Assembly: GCA_016110215.1 (NCBI GenBank)
Contig: JADWQD010000003.1
Location: 2,542,001-2,606,000, forward strand
From: Capronia americana
Taxonomy: Eukaryota > Ascomycota > Eurotiomycetes > Chaetothyriales > Herpotrichiellaceae
DNA length: 64,000 nt
Direction of reading: 5' to 3'
Positions 32,645 through 44,800 of the stretch are shown here, piece by piece; positions within the stretch are counted from its first letter, which is position 1; each line of letters opens with the position of its first letter. The notes beneath the pieces are model-generated. The model was not told the DNA's origin. It saw only the letters and a program-made list of their open reading frames with translations, and did no database searches. Made by a program: the position numbers and the translations under genes.

Positions 32645-33344
32645 TTAATTGACAAACTTGACATGTTCGGTCCATCCATTCCGTTGCGTCTTCATGTGGT
32701 TGATACGCGCCCCTTTGTCCTCATACCCGATCGCCAAAGAACACAACAGCTGCATATCGTCTCCGATATCAAGCTCCTTCAGCACCAAATCTGGCCAAAC
32801 AGCCACGGTCCCCTGAAAACAAGTCTGGATCCCTTGGTCCGTGAGCGATAGAACCAAAGTCTGGAGGTATAATCCGACAGACAAGATATCCGAAGGCCCG
32901 AGTCTTGTCTATAGCAACGATCGCGGCGGTCTGGGCGTGGTAAAAGTCGAAATTCTGCGTAAAAGCCTGCGTGTACAAGTGCTTGTCGTCGCGGGGGATA
33001 TGGAAGCCGTTGGCGGAAAAATAGAGCTGGTCCTCGAACGAGCCGCGGTGGCGAGTAAACAACTCTACATTCGGTGGAAGAGTCATGGGGACTTGGTCTT
33101 GAAACGCCTGATGCAAGCCTGCCTTGATCTTCTCGAGCCGGGCGCCACTGACGACAGTGACTCGCCACGGCTGCACGTTTAAGGACGATGGTGCAACTTG
33201 AGCAAGTTCAAAAGCTTGTTCTAGTGCTGATCGTGGAATGGGTTGTGAACTGAATGATCTTGTGCTGTGTCTCGAACGAATAAGATCCGTGATTGTCTTT
33301 TCCGAGCCACCGCGGTTGGCTTCAATTGCTTGGGTGGCATCCAT
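32645..33344 (-). pseudogene. nitroreductase-family gene with a one-base frameshift
   Basis: From the ATG at 33344 the protein begins as a nitroreductase (RSRHSTRSF, the FMN stretch PSSLNVQPWRV, HAQTAAIVAID). Near 32903 (plus strand) the family sequence leaves this frame and continues in another one as LGPSDILSVGLYLQTLVLSL. This runs to the stop at 32645 through GIQTCFQGTVAVWPD and LLCSLAIGYED. The extra base sits just after the codons for AIDK. No intron of workable size fits the gap. Read as two frames the protein would be about 232 residues, normal for the family. It is either a recent pseudogene or a sequencing error; both halves are otherwise well kept. Confidence 0.75.
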
Positions 33345-33952
33345 GGTCTAATAATGTAACTTGTTGTAAGACCTATATGTACCTACGAGGGGCAAGGTGG
33401 ACGATAATTATATGATAAAGAATCGATACCTTGAGAGCCTGGAGAATGACACGATGGCTGTATAAGTTGGACGAATAAACTACTGTACAGAACACCCCAG
33501 GGCACTCCAGGAACTATCTCATCATCTGAAGGCACAGTGTTACTCCATAAATATATCGGTGATTGCCGAATGGGGAGGCAAATTCAATCCACTTTCACTT
33601 GCCTGGGTTTCATCGATAGGAATACTCATCCCCGTTCGCCGCTTCCTGTATAACAGTTTGCCGATGGTGGTGAAAGGAGGCGAAGACTGACAATATGTCA
33701 TTTGATACAAACCATTACGCATGGGAAAAGAGAGAAAGAGGCCATGGTTCGGCGTGTATGTAGAGTAACATTCTGTGGAGGATTGCCTCCCCCGCTCATT
33801 CTAACACCAAAGCTGGTACAATCGCCATGTCAGCAACACCAACGCATCTGATCGGAAACGATGGTCGCGCTACGCCCGTCCGGCAACATTTCTTTGAGAC
33901 AAAGAGTTGAGCCAAGACCTGCCCTGCGAAACCCGTTTTGTATGATGAGCAA
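33345..33952. other. intergenic region
   Basis: About 600 bp between the nitroreductase start and the MFS stop, both on the minus strand. No domain, RNA gene or repeat was seen. Confidence 0.55.
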
Positions 33953-35903
33953 TCAATGACCATGTTCCTTGTCGAACAAGATGACTTTCAGGTTGTTGAT
34001 GGTGTAGTTTCTCACTCGCTCGCCCCAGATATACAACGGGATGGCGGACGCTATGACAAACATCCAAATGCCAGCCATGGTTCCAAAGACCTGCCGATCA
34101 GTCAGCCCACTCATTCGTCATCTTTCAGCGTCCTCTGTCAAAACTTACCGCGGCGTAGCCCACCTTGGAGTACCAGTGCGAGAACCCGTAGGTGAATGCG
34201 AATGTCACAAGCTCTTTAACACCATTCACCATGAGCATACCCTCAAGCGCCACCTCGGGATACGAGTCCAAGACATATGTCATGGCGATGTTGGCGGCGG
34301 CTGGGGAGATACTTATGAATCCATACCCGACGTACAACACCATCCAGTGCAAACCCTTTTCGGCCCCAAACCCAAACATCAACAGTCCAGCCGAGCCGAC
34401 GACGAAAGGGATCACCAGAAGAACCAAACGATCCTCGGGCACAAACTTGCCACCGCGACGACGGGCGCAGCGTCGGACCCATATGTCCGTGAGGATCCCG
34501 CCCGAAAGCGCGCCGGTCAGGTTGCCAACTGTACGCAGGTCAGTGAATAAGTCGTTGTTCGATGGTTCACGCGTTACGTACTCATGGCAGGGACGTTGAC
34601 CAGACCAGCAATGGCAGTCGAAAAATTGTAGGGTGCGATTTGGAAAATGAAAGAGGTGACGGTACCAGCGCCGAGAAGCCAGGCCAGGCAGACCGCGTCT
34701 ATGGCGACTCGTCAGCAAAGTTTTCGGGAGGAGGCGGGCAAAGTATACAAGCAAAGGCACCCCAAGCAACCGCCGGGTAAGCGATAAGAGGCAATGGTCG
34801 AACAAAGTGCAGAAACCACGACTGGCTAGCGGTGCCAGACCAGGGGTTGAGTTCCTGCATAAATGTCTTCCTGGTGCCGGTCAATTCCGCGCCTTCGTGG
34901 GTTCGGGCTTGTTCAATGGTTTCAATGTGTTCGTCTTTCTCGGTCCTGGTGGGTGCAGTTTCTGCCGCGGCAGCCGCTGATTTATTGGTAGCCGCGCCGT
35001 TGATGGATCGATTCCACCGCGTTTCGGGAAACAGAAATAGGAAGCCGACGAAGTTCAAGCCTCCTATGATAGCTGCGGCCCATGAGGTCCAGTGCCAATC
35101 CCCCTCTGTGCATGGTCAGCGATCCAGTCACCGTTAGGGGGACTATTGTCTCGGGGCGACCAACTTTCAGCAATCACTCCTGTGAAGATGGGGCCCAGCG
35201 AGTTTCCAAAGTAGAGCGCAATGACATAGATGCCCATCTTGGAACCTCTTTCGTGGAGATAGAACAGGTCCTGTCAATCTTGCTCAGTTACCCTCTCCAG
35301 TCGTCACATCAGAAAGATTATCTCACATTGACCACAACGGCACCCAAGGCCTCTGTGCAAGCGCCGCAAAAGGCGCCGAGAGCTCGGGCAGCGAGAAGAC
35401 TTCTGTAACTAGTGGCGAGACCAGCCCAGATCTCGCACAGAAACATGCCGAGCGAGGTGATCAAGAAGACAGGTCGTCGGCCAAAGTACTCGGCGGTCGG
35501 GGCCCAGAAGAACGACTGCAGCACAGGTCAGCAATTTTCACGCCAGGGACGATGGCGAACCCACAGATAGCGAGGCAGTCAAGATACACCACGTCAACAG
35601 ACCTGCGGTGCTGGCCAGATCGATGCCGAAATCCCGGCTGAGATTGTAAAAGGCCGGAAAGAGACCGCCAACCCAGGCGTTGGTCATGAAGGCGAACACC
35701 AGTACATTGAGAAATACCGCCCATTTCTTCCACTGAGGGAACCGTAGAGGGTCGTTGACGTCGTTCGAGGGGTGCGGGAGGAGGATGATATCAGCCCCTG
35801 TGTGGTGGTGGTGCTCTGCTTCTTCCAGTCGACTTCGTTCAGCGTCGATGAGGGTCACCTCGGATTCCTCATGACCGAGCTCACGGAGTGTATGAAGCCG
35901 CAT
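33953..35903 (-). CDS. MFS transporter (DHA1-like)
   Basis: Exons on the minus strand are 35903-35565, 35515-35327, 35270-35165, 35105-34749, 34698-34582, 34528-34149 and 34090-33953, giving 541 residues in frame. The intron at 35106-35164 has a weak GTTGGT donor but gives AEKGDWHWTSWAAA, which fits the family, so that join is the least sure. The first membrane segment follows DPLRFPQWKKW. FFWAPTAEYFGRRPV is the loop 2-3 signature, and a charged loop of about 60 residues separates the halves. TYVLDSYPEVALEGM near the end is typical of fungal drug/metabolite antiporters. It is divergent from a P450 and may export or import the same compound. Confidence 0.85.
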
Positions 35904-36915
35904 TGTAGAGTATAGAGCAAGGAGTTACCAGGCAGACGGTGCTTTGAAAGTAGTCTATGCTCGGTCGAGACACTTTCGTCGCACAATGATCTTATATCTA
36001 TTGTCAGGCTCATTCGGATCCGAGTGGTCGTTGGTCCACGCCTCCCACATCCCCAGATTCCCCAGGTGGTTGGGCTGGGGGGTCTAGAATGCCACGAGAG
36101 CCATGGGATACTATCCCTGAAAGGCTGAGCCGAGCCTGATGCAGTATACGCCGAGTTCAAGTCTACCCAGAATCGGCAATACCCTGCCTGACCCTGGCAG
36201 TCAAGGCTGAATGGTCTCGACCTAGCAAAGGAGCTGTCAAATTATGCCTAGCAATCACGTTGTGCTGGTCCCCGTGTCTTGGAACGACGCCTTTTGGCAA
36301 TGAAGGCAATATCATGCCCAACACAAGACTCTCCATTTGCGCAGAAATGCAACAGCAGGGTCAACTTTCTTTGATGGATCAAGTGTGTGCGGTCCCGGAT
36401 GTTGAGCTCCTTACCCGAGAGACCAGTTCTATCCCAAATCGCATTCGGGGATAGCTTAGAGGTGCAGATGTTTAATTAGTATGATTCGATTGGCTCAAGC
36501 TTGTGGACCCCGGCCATCTAGATTGTTACTATGGGCTTCGGTGAATCGTTCATTGCGGAGAGGTCGTCGCGCCTCGGTCCCTGTTGATGCGAATGCTTGG
36601 TCGGTCAACCCCAAATTACTACAAGCGTCTTCGTAAAACTCGGTCGGTTGCATACAGACATAGTAGACCAACTTCGGTAAACTCTCACATCGTAATTATG
36701 CTGTGGATGGAAGACGCCGGAGCCGAAGAACGGTCTGCCGGACCACTCCGACCTTGGACTGGAGTCCGGGAGAAAACTCTCTGAGACATCTGGACTCGCT
36801 ACCCCGCCCTGACCAGGCTGTTGCCCCATCTTTTTATGTCCGCCAGGGGGGGTACATCAAGCTGCCCTCCAAGGACCATCGGGGACGGGAAAGCACCACC
36901 TCAACAACACTCACA
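35904..36915. other. divergent promoter between MFS and P450 genes
   Basis: About 1 kb between two start codons. No coding frame is convincing. It probably contains both promoters. Confidence 0.55.
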
Positions 36916-38558
36916 ATGGCACGGGTGGACGTTCAACTCGTGTCCAAAATGGGAGTGGAACATGCGACATGGACCCGTGGCCTCGCCGCGGCTGTCTCGC
37001 TCTTCACGTTGTGGTGCCTATGCAAGGTGAGCATGTCCTTCTGGAACCGTGGAACTGGCTGAAAGAGGTTGCCGTCCAGATCTTTTACAACATCTTTCTT
37101 CACCCCCTCCGTAAGGTGCCCGGTCCCTTTGTAGCCAAATTTACGAGCAAATGGCTCGAGTATCAAGGATTCACGGGCCACAAGACGGCGACATTTCATG
37201 AAATGCACCACAAGTACGGTCCGGTAGTTCGAGTCGCCCCGAACGAACTGTTGTTCTCCGATCCGGCATTGATCAAGAAGATATATGGCTTCAAGGCGTC
37301 TTATCTCAAGACCCCGTTTTACACTGGCTTCGACGACGGCGGCGAGCCCGTGCTGTTCACCCTCCGTGACCGAGCTCTCCACCGAGACCGTAAGAAGCTG
37401 ATGGCACATGCATTCACCGAGTCGACCGTCATTCAAGGCGAAAGCCTCGTGGCCGAGCAGGTCGACAAATTTCTCGGCAAAATCGACGAGCAGCACGGCA
37501 CCGCGATGGACGTGTACATGTGGTTCCGCTGTCTTACCCTGGACATCGTCTCTTCCTTGTTCATGGGGGAGAGTTTCAACAGCCTGGACAAACGGAACCA
37601 CGAATACATGGAGAGTGTCGATTCGTACTTTATCATTGCCGGGCTCAAATGGCAGATTCCATGGCTGATCCCCCTGACGTCGTGGGTCCCGTGGCCACGG
37701 TGGCAGCACTTCCTGGGAGCCCAGAGGCGGATTTACGACCTCGGCCGCTCTTCTTTCAAGGAGTACATTGAGAGGTATGGACGGAACTCGGGCAGAAAAG
37801 ATGCCCTGCGAAAGATCATCCACGGAGACAAAGAGCTGCCACCACTATCTGACGAACAGATTGCTCTGGAGATCGGCAGCGTTCTTGTGGCCGGAACTGA
37901 CACGACAGCAACGGTATTGACGTACCTGTGTTGGGAATTGGCCATCCATCCATCTCTGCAAGCTCAACTACGGACCGAACTCCAGCAGACCAGTCTGGGC
38001 TATCAGGGCAAGCGTGTGCCTAAGTATGCCGACCTTAAATCTCTGCCATTGCTTGAAGGGACTGCATTGGAAGGTCTCAGGCTGCACGGTCCTGCGATCG
38101 GAAGTATCCCTCGTATTGTACCGCCTGGCGGGGATGTGCTAGGCCAATATTTTGTGCCGGCAGGCGTATGTTGTCTTCATCTTTCTTGTTGGGACTACTA
38201 ATCGCTAACACTGCTGTGACAGACTACCGTCGGAATTCAAGCGTACACGGTTCACCACGACCCAACTATCTTTCCAGACCCTGAAGCGTTCAAGCCTGAG
38301 CGATGGGCAAACGGGGGAACTCAAGAAATGAGAGACGCCAGTCTGCCCTGGTCCAAAGGGTCGCGAATGTGCCCGGGACTGCACCTGGCCACACTGGAAC
38401 TCAAGACTGTCCTGGCCGCGCTGCTGCTCGGCTGGGAATTATCACTGGGTCCGAGGATGCGGGAGGACACGATGGACATGGTCGACAATTGGGTGCTGAT
38501 GCCAAAGGGCAACTTTTGTGATATTGTATTCAAGCCTCTAGCAGCTGGCAAAGCATAG
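36916..38558 (+). CDS. cytochrome P450 monooxygenase
   Basis: Exons are 36916-37026, 37080-38165 and 38223-38558, giving 510 residues. An N-terminal membrane anchor (GLAAAVSLFTLWCLCK) precedes IFLHPLRKVPGPF, the usual proline hinge. The I-helix reads VLVAGTDTTATVL, the K-helix ExxR is in EGLRLHGP, the PERW motif is present, and the haem Cys449 is in WSKGSRMCPGLHLA. The usual Phe at the start of the haem loop is Trp. It should act at the ER with a reductase and possibly the b5 protein encoded at 40895-41345. The neighbourhood (CoA ligase, hydrolases, dehydrogenases) suggests catabolism or tailoring of a small molecule. The substrate is unknown. Confidence 0.94.
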
Positions 38559-38959
38559 GAGAGAAAGTGTCACGCTTGTGCTGGTTTTGGTCTCATGTAT
38601 CTGGCTAATGGTCTATGAAACCAGGGGTTCTATTTCTCAGCTTTAACCTTGGGCAGAGTGCAAGTGCCACATGTAGCGATTCTCGCTTTGGCGCTTTCGG
38701 ACTGGGTGGGAGATATTCCCCTGCTGCCAGGGGCTCGGAAAGATCCCGAGTTTGACGAAAGGCACATTTCAGGACAAGAAATCTTCAATCCAGACTATCC
38801 ACAACTTTCCAAGTCATTTACTCCGTTGCTCTTGTCCTTTCACCACCACTCCTCAAAGCCATGATTGCCACGGACGGCAGATGGCGGCAACTTTTTAGTA
38901 CCAAGGACGTCTTTGATATCTATTTCTTATAGGGAACCACATCTCATTACTATGTACGA
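38559..38959. other. intergenic, convergent gene ends
   Basis: About 400 bp between two stop codons. Nothing is recognised. Confidence 0.6.
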
Positions 38960-40723
38960 TCAAAGCTTCGACGACCCTCCTGTCCCTTTCTGCGTCCGGA
39001 ATTGCCAGACCTGCACGTCCCCATCTTGTTCGTAGTTTGTGGGAAAATACAGAGGTGCCAGTGTCTTCTTGACCACTTTGCCGGTGCCATTCCTGGGAAG
39101 TTCTCCGTCAACGACCCGCAGAAGAGTCGGTAGCTTGTACCCGGCCAGTTTCGGTCGCAAGTCGTTTCTCAACGTCGCGAGGCTGACTTTGGTCGTGCTC
39201 TCCCCAGCACCTTTCCGTATGGTTAGCACTGCAGCGACCCTTTGACCGAACTCGTCATCAGGCACCCCGACGACCACGGCTTCGTTCACGTACGGGAGGG
39301 CCAGAAGCTCCCGTTCGATATCCAGCGCCGAGATCTTGTACCCCCCCGACTTGAGGATGTCGATACTGGCGCGGCCCAGTATGAACCAGTACGGTCCTTG
39401 TTTCTTGGCTATGTCGCCGGTTTTGTAGTAGCCATTCTCATCGTGGGCCTTGCGCGTGGCCTCTTCGTCGTTCAGATAACATGAGAACATATGGGGAGAT
39501 TTGATCAACAATTCGCCTTCGCCTTCGCCCCCGTCCTCTACCCCTGCTATTCTCACTTCTACACCGACGGAGGCCTTGCCGACACTGCCATCAGGAACGT
39601 CTTGCCATCCACTAAGAGGCATGCTGATGGCAATTTGAGTCTCGGTGGATCCGTATCTCTGAATGATCGGCCGACCTTGACGAATGTGCCTCCAGAAGTG
39701 ATCAACGGACCGTGGCAAAGCGGAGGTGCCGCAGAACATGATCTTGATGCGCGCCGCTCCTTCACGGTATTCGCTCCGCTCCTTGGGCGACAACGTAGCT
39801 ATGTGCTGCTCATAATGTCGCATCAGGCGTGTATATATGGTGGGGATCCCCGTGAAATGCGTCAGGTCTCCTCTCCGCCATCGGTCCCACGTCCATTGCG
39901 AATCAAACCCCACCGGCTTGAACTCAATGCAGGCGCCGGCCTGGAGGAAGGGAAAGAAGGAAAGATTCACTCCAGTGGCATGGTGTACGGGAAGAAGGTG
40001 CAGCAGCGTATCGATGGGCTGTAGATCCAATTGACCGGCCAATGATTGAGCTCCTGTGCCGATACACGAACGGCGAAGGACAACCGCCTTGGGCGGACCC
40101 GTTGTGCCAGAGGTGAAAATAATGATGCCTGGCTTGTTGGGATCCGGCTGGGCGTCGGAAGACAGATACACATCTGAGAGAGGGACCAAGTTGGCGGTAT
40201 GGCTTTTCGCCGTGGGGAAACGTGTTGAAGTGATCGGGAGAGCGACGAATCCGTCTCCATTCTCGTGGAATTGGCGTTCAAGTTGCTTTGCGGCCGAGAT
40301 CCCCTTGGCCGAGGAGAGTATCATTTTCGAATGCGACTTCTCGACATAGTAGCCGAGCTCTTCTGGTGGCATGGCGGTACTGAGCAGCACTGCACAGGCT
40401 TTGAGAGCGAGGATTGCCAAAATTCCCACCGCGAATTCGTACCCGCCTGTGGCAGTAAGGCTGATGAAGACATCTTTGCTTTGCTGCAGATCTTGAAGTG
40501 ATCGAGGAGGCAGAGATTTGGCCATCACTCGCCTCAAGTGCAAGACATCGCTGAGTAAATTGTGCACGTTTGCTTCGACGCCGCTGTTTAAATCCCGAAT
40601 CAACAGTCTCCCTGAGGTTTTGCTGTGGGCGAGCGTCAGGAGTCGTGAGAACACTGGATCGTTGGGAAGAACATTGTCGGACAAGTTGCCATGGGGCACC
40701 ACGAACGTGGCTCGGTCTGCCAT
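38960..40723 (-). CDS. AMP-dependent acyl-CoA synthetase (ACSF3/malonyl-CoA synthetase-like)
   Basis: Single exon, 587 residues, starting at the ATG giving MADRATFVVP; the frame upstream has no ATG. The adenylation motifs are complete: P-loop IIIFTSGTTGPPKAVV, HLLPVHHATG, GIPTIYTRL, QRYGSTETQIA (A5), YKTGDIAK with GRASIDILKSGGYKISALD (A7-A8), and the C-terminal lysine in PRNGTGKVVKK (A10). Such enzymes activate a carboxylic acid as CoA thioester. Similarity by eye is to the ACSF3/malonyl-CoA synthetase branch, but an aromatic or medium-chain acid cannot be excluded. No targeting signal is obvious. A TATA-like sequence lies about 50 bp upstream. Confidence 0.9.
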   Translation of the reverse strand: MADRATFVVPHGNLSDNVLPNDPVFSRLLTLAHSKTSGRLLIRDLNSGVEANVHNLLSDVLHLRRVMAKSLPPRSLQDLQQSKDVFISLTATGGYEFAVGILAILALKACAVLLSTAMPPEELGYYVEKSHSKMILSSAKGISAAKQLERQFHENGDGFVALPITSTRFPTAKSHTANLVPLSDVYLSSDAQPDPNKPGIIIFTSGTTGPPKAVVLRRSCIGTGAQSLAGQLDLQPIDTLLHLLPVHHATGVNLSFFPFLQAGACIEFKPVGFDSQWTWDRWRRGDLTHFTGIPTIYTRLMRHYEQHIATLSPKERSEYREGAARIKIMFCGTSALPRSVDHFWRHIRQGRPIIQRYGSTETQIAISMPLSGWQDVPDGSVGKASVGVEVRIAGVEDGGEGEGELLIKSPHMFSCYLNDEEATRKAHDENGYYKTGDIAKKQGPYWFILGRASIDILKSGGYKISALDIERELLALPYVNEAVVVGVPDDEFGQRVAAVLTIRKGAGESTTKVSLATLRNDLRPKLAGYKLPTLLRVVDGELPRNGTGKVVKKTLAPLYFPTNYEQDGDVQVWQFRTQKGTGGSSKL

Positions 40724-40773
40724 TGCTGCAATATGGACCAAGTTTACTCGAGCGTAAGTGGCAGTGCTTCATC

Positions 40774-40782
40774 AATATATAG
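40774..40782 (-). promoter_or_regulatory. TATA-like sequence upstream of acyl-CoA synthetase gene
   Basis: CTATATATT on the minus strand, about 50 bp before the start codon at 40723 and within the short 171-bp gap to the b5 gene stop. Confidence 0.35.
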
Positions 40783-40894
40783 ATGGCGAAGCCAAGGTGC
40801 CCGGTACCAACTTGGGCAGGACCCATAGAACCGTTCATGAGAGGTAGGGGGCTCTACACCGAGATCCACTTGGATGGAAAGTATTGGTGCTTCT

Positions 40895-41345
40895 TTACCA
40901 GTCGTTATCGTACTCAAATGTAGCATTACCATACATTCTGGTCTGTGCAGGCGGCTTAAGCACTGGGTCTGCTGTTCTTACTCCCGCTACTCTCCCAACG
41001 CGAAGCGCCCAACCGTACTTTACCAACTGATCCTCTCTATGAAACCTCCAGAATGGCAAAGAACAGTCCCGCCCAGCATACCTCCTAATCACAGCTTCTC
41101 CTCCCGGATGCTCCTGGGCAAAGTCTGAACAGTCGTAGACCACATTATCAACTACAACCCCTACGCATAGTAAGCAGCTGATTGCAAAAGTGGTTTACAA
41201 ATTTGGTAGGCGAACACAATGGTCTCTTGGGGTCCGTTCCATCACAACGTTCCACTTCCTGGGCTGTCTTGATCGGTAGCGGCTGGTTTGGGTCGGCACT
41301 TGAGCGGCAGACCGGGTCGACAGTGGCCGAGGGATGATGCGCCAT
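40895..41345 (-). CDS. small cytochrome b5-like haem protein
   Basis: I propose exons 41345-41216 and 41160-40895 on the minus strand, giving 131 residues. The join yields DGTDPKRPLWVVVDNVVYDC, continuing DFAQEHPGGEAVIRRYAGRD. The haem ligands would be His in HPGGEA and His in FWRFHRED. The intron (41161-41215) has a non-consensus GTTCGC donor, so exon 1 is less certain than the haem domain itself. The stretch CDGTDPKRPL resembles the MAPR/Dap1 branch, whereas HPGG is classical b5. No membrane anchor is present, so it would be soluble. It may pass electrons to the P450 nearby (inference). It is divergent from the fusion enzyme gene. Confidence 0.7.
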
Positions 41346-41813
41346 GACGGAGGGCTAAGGCTGGTACGCGACACAGTCACCCAACTCAGGAGTGACATAT
41401 CAATTTCCACAGTATTTGCTTCGACGGGCATTGGAAAAAATACTCGAAATATGCCAGTCCTCTTCTCCATCGCTGCAGCCACAAGGAAACAGCACCCATG
41501 CTTCTGCCACTCGGATGCAATCGCCCAAGTCCGAAGCGCCCGACCGGCAGATCGACCGAAATAGGGACACGCCGGCTCGGTTTGCTCCAGTTTGGTAAAC
41601 GCCGACCACCCTTCATTCATGTCTGGGATTGACGGGGAAGCGAACAATGAATGGGCTTTGCTCGGCAGAGGCTGACCTGCAGGGATACTTGATGCGCAGT
41701 CAGGTGGGTTACCAAAGCCGTAGCCTGACTCTAATGAGAACTTTGATGGATATAGATCCTCATGCAAAAGATGACACTGGTTTACTGCCTCAATGAATGC
41801 TTGAGACAACACC
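41346..41813. other. divergent promoter between b5 and fusion-enzyme genes
   Basis: About 470 bp between start codons. A long antisense frame (41195-41935) crosses it but shows no family resemblance and was rejected. Confidence 0.55.
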
Positions 41814-44800
41814 ATGGAAGGCGAAGTTTTTGCACAGAACGTGTTGGGCGGCAGCATTCCCCCAACCGCACAGGGGGCATCGAATGCGAGGATGGTCAAT
41901 GGTGTCAACAGCGTCCAAAAATCGACCGCAGACACTTTTCAAGGACCCAGAAAGCCTTGGGAGCAGGTGCACTTTGACCCTGCATTGAAGCCCAAAGATT
42001 ACCAGATCAAAGGTATCTCAAAATCTCGGCACGAAGGAGTATACATTGGATACTCATTCTCAACTGCTTTTAGGCACTCCCGATGACTCGACCATCCTGA
42101 TCCTTGATGTCCAGATCTTTGACTCTACAGGGTCCTCCCCTTACCGTGGCGATGTCCTGGTCAAAGGAAATCGCATCGCCCATGTCGGCAACGTTCCAGA
42201 GGTCGAGAAGTTGATTCAAGATCTCACAGTCAAAGTTGTACAAGGGCGCGGCAGGACCTTGATGAGTGGTCTGGGGGACGCACACACTCATCTCACCTGG
42301 AACTCTGGCGACATTCCGGCTCTCGCAGGTCTAGGGGTTGAAGAACACACATTGTTGACGGCAAGGTCTGCAAGAACGGCGATTGACAGCGGTTATACGA
42401 TGTAAGTGAGGCACGGCCAGAGGACACCCGTGCCACGGCGTGACAAGTCTGCTAATCATTTAGTACAGGTGCTTCGGGGCTGCTTCTGCTCAAGATCGGC
42501 TGGACGTGGTGATTCGAGATGCCATTTGTGCTGGAAAAGTCCCCGGACCCCGGTATCTTGCCAATTGCAAGGAAATCACCCACCCCCAGGATGCTGTCGG
42601 TCAAAACGGTCTTGCAGTGATCGCAGACGGACCTGACGAGATGCGTGTGGTGGTTAATCGACACATCGACATTGGCGCCGACACGGTTAAATTGACCATG
42701 TCTGGGGAGGAGATTTGCGAGCCGTTGTCTTCCGAGAAATGCTACTACAGTGACGAGGAGACGGCGGCTTGTGTAGAAGTGGCCCACGGTCGAGGCACAA
42801 GACTTTGCGCCCATGCCAGGTATGCAGTCAATTTTCAAACGACCAACGAACTTTCCTAACCAAGATATGGTCCGCAGAGCTCGAGACAGCGTCAAGATGT
42901 GTGTCAAGCATGGCGTCGATATCATCTTTCATGCCAGTTGGACAGACGAGGAAGGTCTGGACATGCTGGAAAGGAACAAGACGAAACACATGGTGGTACC
43001 AGCAATCAACTGGCTCTATGCGACACTGTACGAGTCCGAGTCTTATGGGTACAAAATGTCGGATGAAGAGAGAGATGGATACGAGAGAGAGTTTACGAAG
43101 GCAAAGGAGGTCTTGAGCGAGATGCATCGACGAGGCATTACCGTACTACCGTGAGTGCATTTCCACTTTCTCTCTACCAGAGTCACTGACGTTCATTCTC
43201 TAGCGGAGGAGATTACGGCTTCGCCTGGACTCCACATGGGACATACGCGCGTGATTTAGAGCACTTTGTGAACTGGCTCGGCTTCACCCCCATGGAGTCG
43301 CTGCTCGCCGCCACCGCTGGCGTGGCGAAACTCTTCATGCGCGAACATGAACTGGGCCAAATCAAGCCTGGATACCTTGCCGATTGCATCCTGGTGGACG
43401 GCAATCCGCTGGAGGATATCAGCATCTTGCAAGACCATAGCAAGCTCAATCTCATCATGATCAATGGAAGGCTACACAAAGCATCACAGAAGGACTTTAT
43501 GACTTCGGCGGAACGAAAGACTCGCAAGGCTCAGATGCAGTTGGCCTCTTCGCTTTCAGCATGTCCAATGCCGGCAAATTTCGTGGCCTACACCAACTCG
43601 ACAGGCGACAATCGAATTGGCATGCTGGACTTCGGCAGTCAGCTCATTACCCCGTTAAACATGTCATCGGGGGCCCCTCTTGAGACTCTCTACCAAGTAA
43701 TTGAGCTTGCGAACGAGCCTTTGATTGAAGGCCCACCAGTTCCACTCAAGTCGGTAGTCCTGCTCCCTCCCATCAGTGGACGGGACATTCTCGCCGTGGG
43801 AAAGAACTATGTAGAACATGCCAAAGAGTTCCACAATAGCGGCTACGACTCGAGTGACAAGACCGCCCAACCGTCTCATCCTGTCATCTTCACCAAACGA
43901 AGTACGAGCATCATTTCCGCTGGCTCGGACATTGAATTCGACCCCCAATTCACGAGCACATTGGACTACGAAGGCGAGATTGGTGTCATTATTGGCAAGT
44001 CCGGCCGACACATCAGCGAAAAGGGTGCCATGTCCCATGTCTGGGGCTATACTCTCATCAACGACGTTACGGCCCGTGAAGCACAACGAGATCACAAGCA
44101 GTTCTACTTGGGAAAGTCGGGGGATACGTACTGTCCCATGGGCCCCGTTGCGGTTCCTGCCAGCAACCTCCCAGACAAACTACGAATCCAGACCTTTGTC
44201 AACGGCGAGAAAAGACAGGACGCCACCACGGATGAGTTGATTTTCTCGGTTGCGAGGTTGATTGCCACCATCTCCAAGGGAGAAACGATTCGAGCAGGAG
44301 ACGTCATTGCCACAGGCACGCCGGCAGGTGTGGGATTCGGCCAAAAACCACCCGCGTATCTTCGGCCCGGAGATGTCGTCGAAGTCACTGCCACAGGTCT
44401 GGGGACACTGCGTAATCAAGTGGTTCTCCATGAGACTGTGAGCCCGTCGTCGCTGGGCCCAGGTCCATGCTCGGCACTGCCGACGTTCAACACCAGCCGA
44501 ACGCCCGGCAATTCTGGCCTGACCCAGATCAGTTCCAAATTCGTCAACGTCGAGATTTCGGGCCAAGGGACGACACAAGCGGTCTTTGTCCATGGACTGG
44601 GCGGCTCGACCGAATTCTACGGACCGTTCATGAAGTCCTCTCGTGCTGTTCAGACCGGGCGCTGCATACGCTACGATGTTGAAGGTCACGGCCTGTCCCC
44701 GACTGCCGCCAGTTCGGTCATATCAATCCAGAGCTACGCACAAGATCTGGCAGCTCTCTTCGGCCATTTCAATAATCAACCATCCGTGCTGGTGGCCCAC

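Noticed and set aside
41195..41935. A 246-codon frame on the minus strand
   Set aside because: It overlaps the b5 exon 1 in another frame and the first exon of the fusion enzyme in antisense, and shows no family resemblance.
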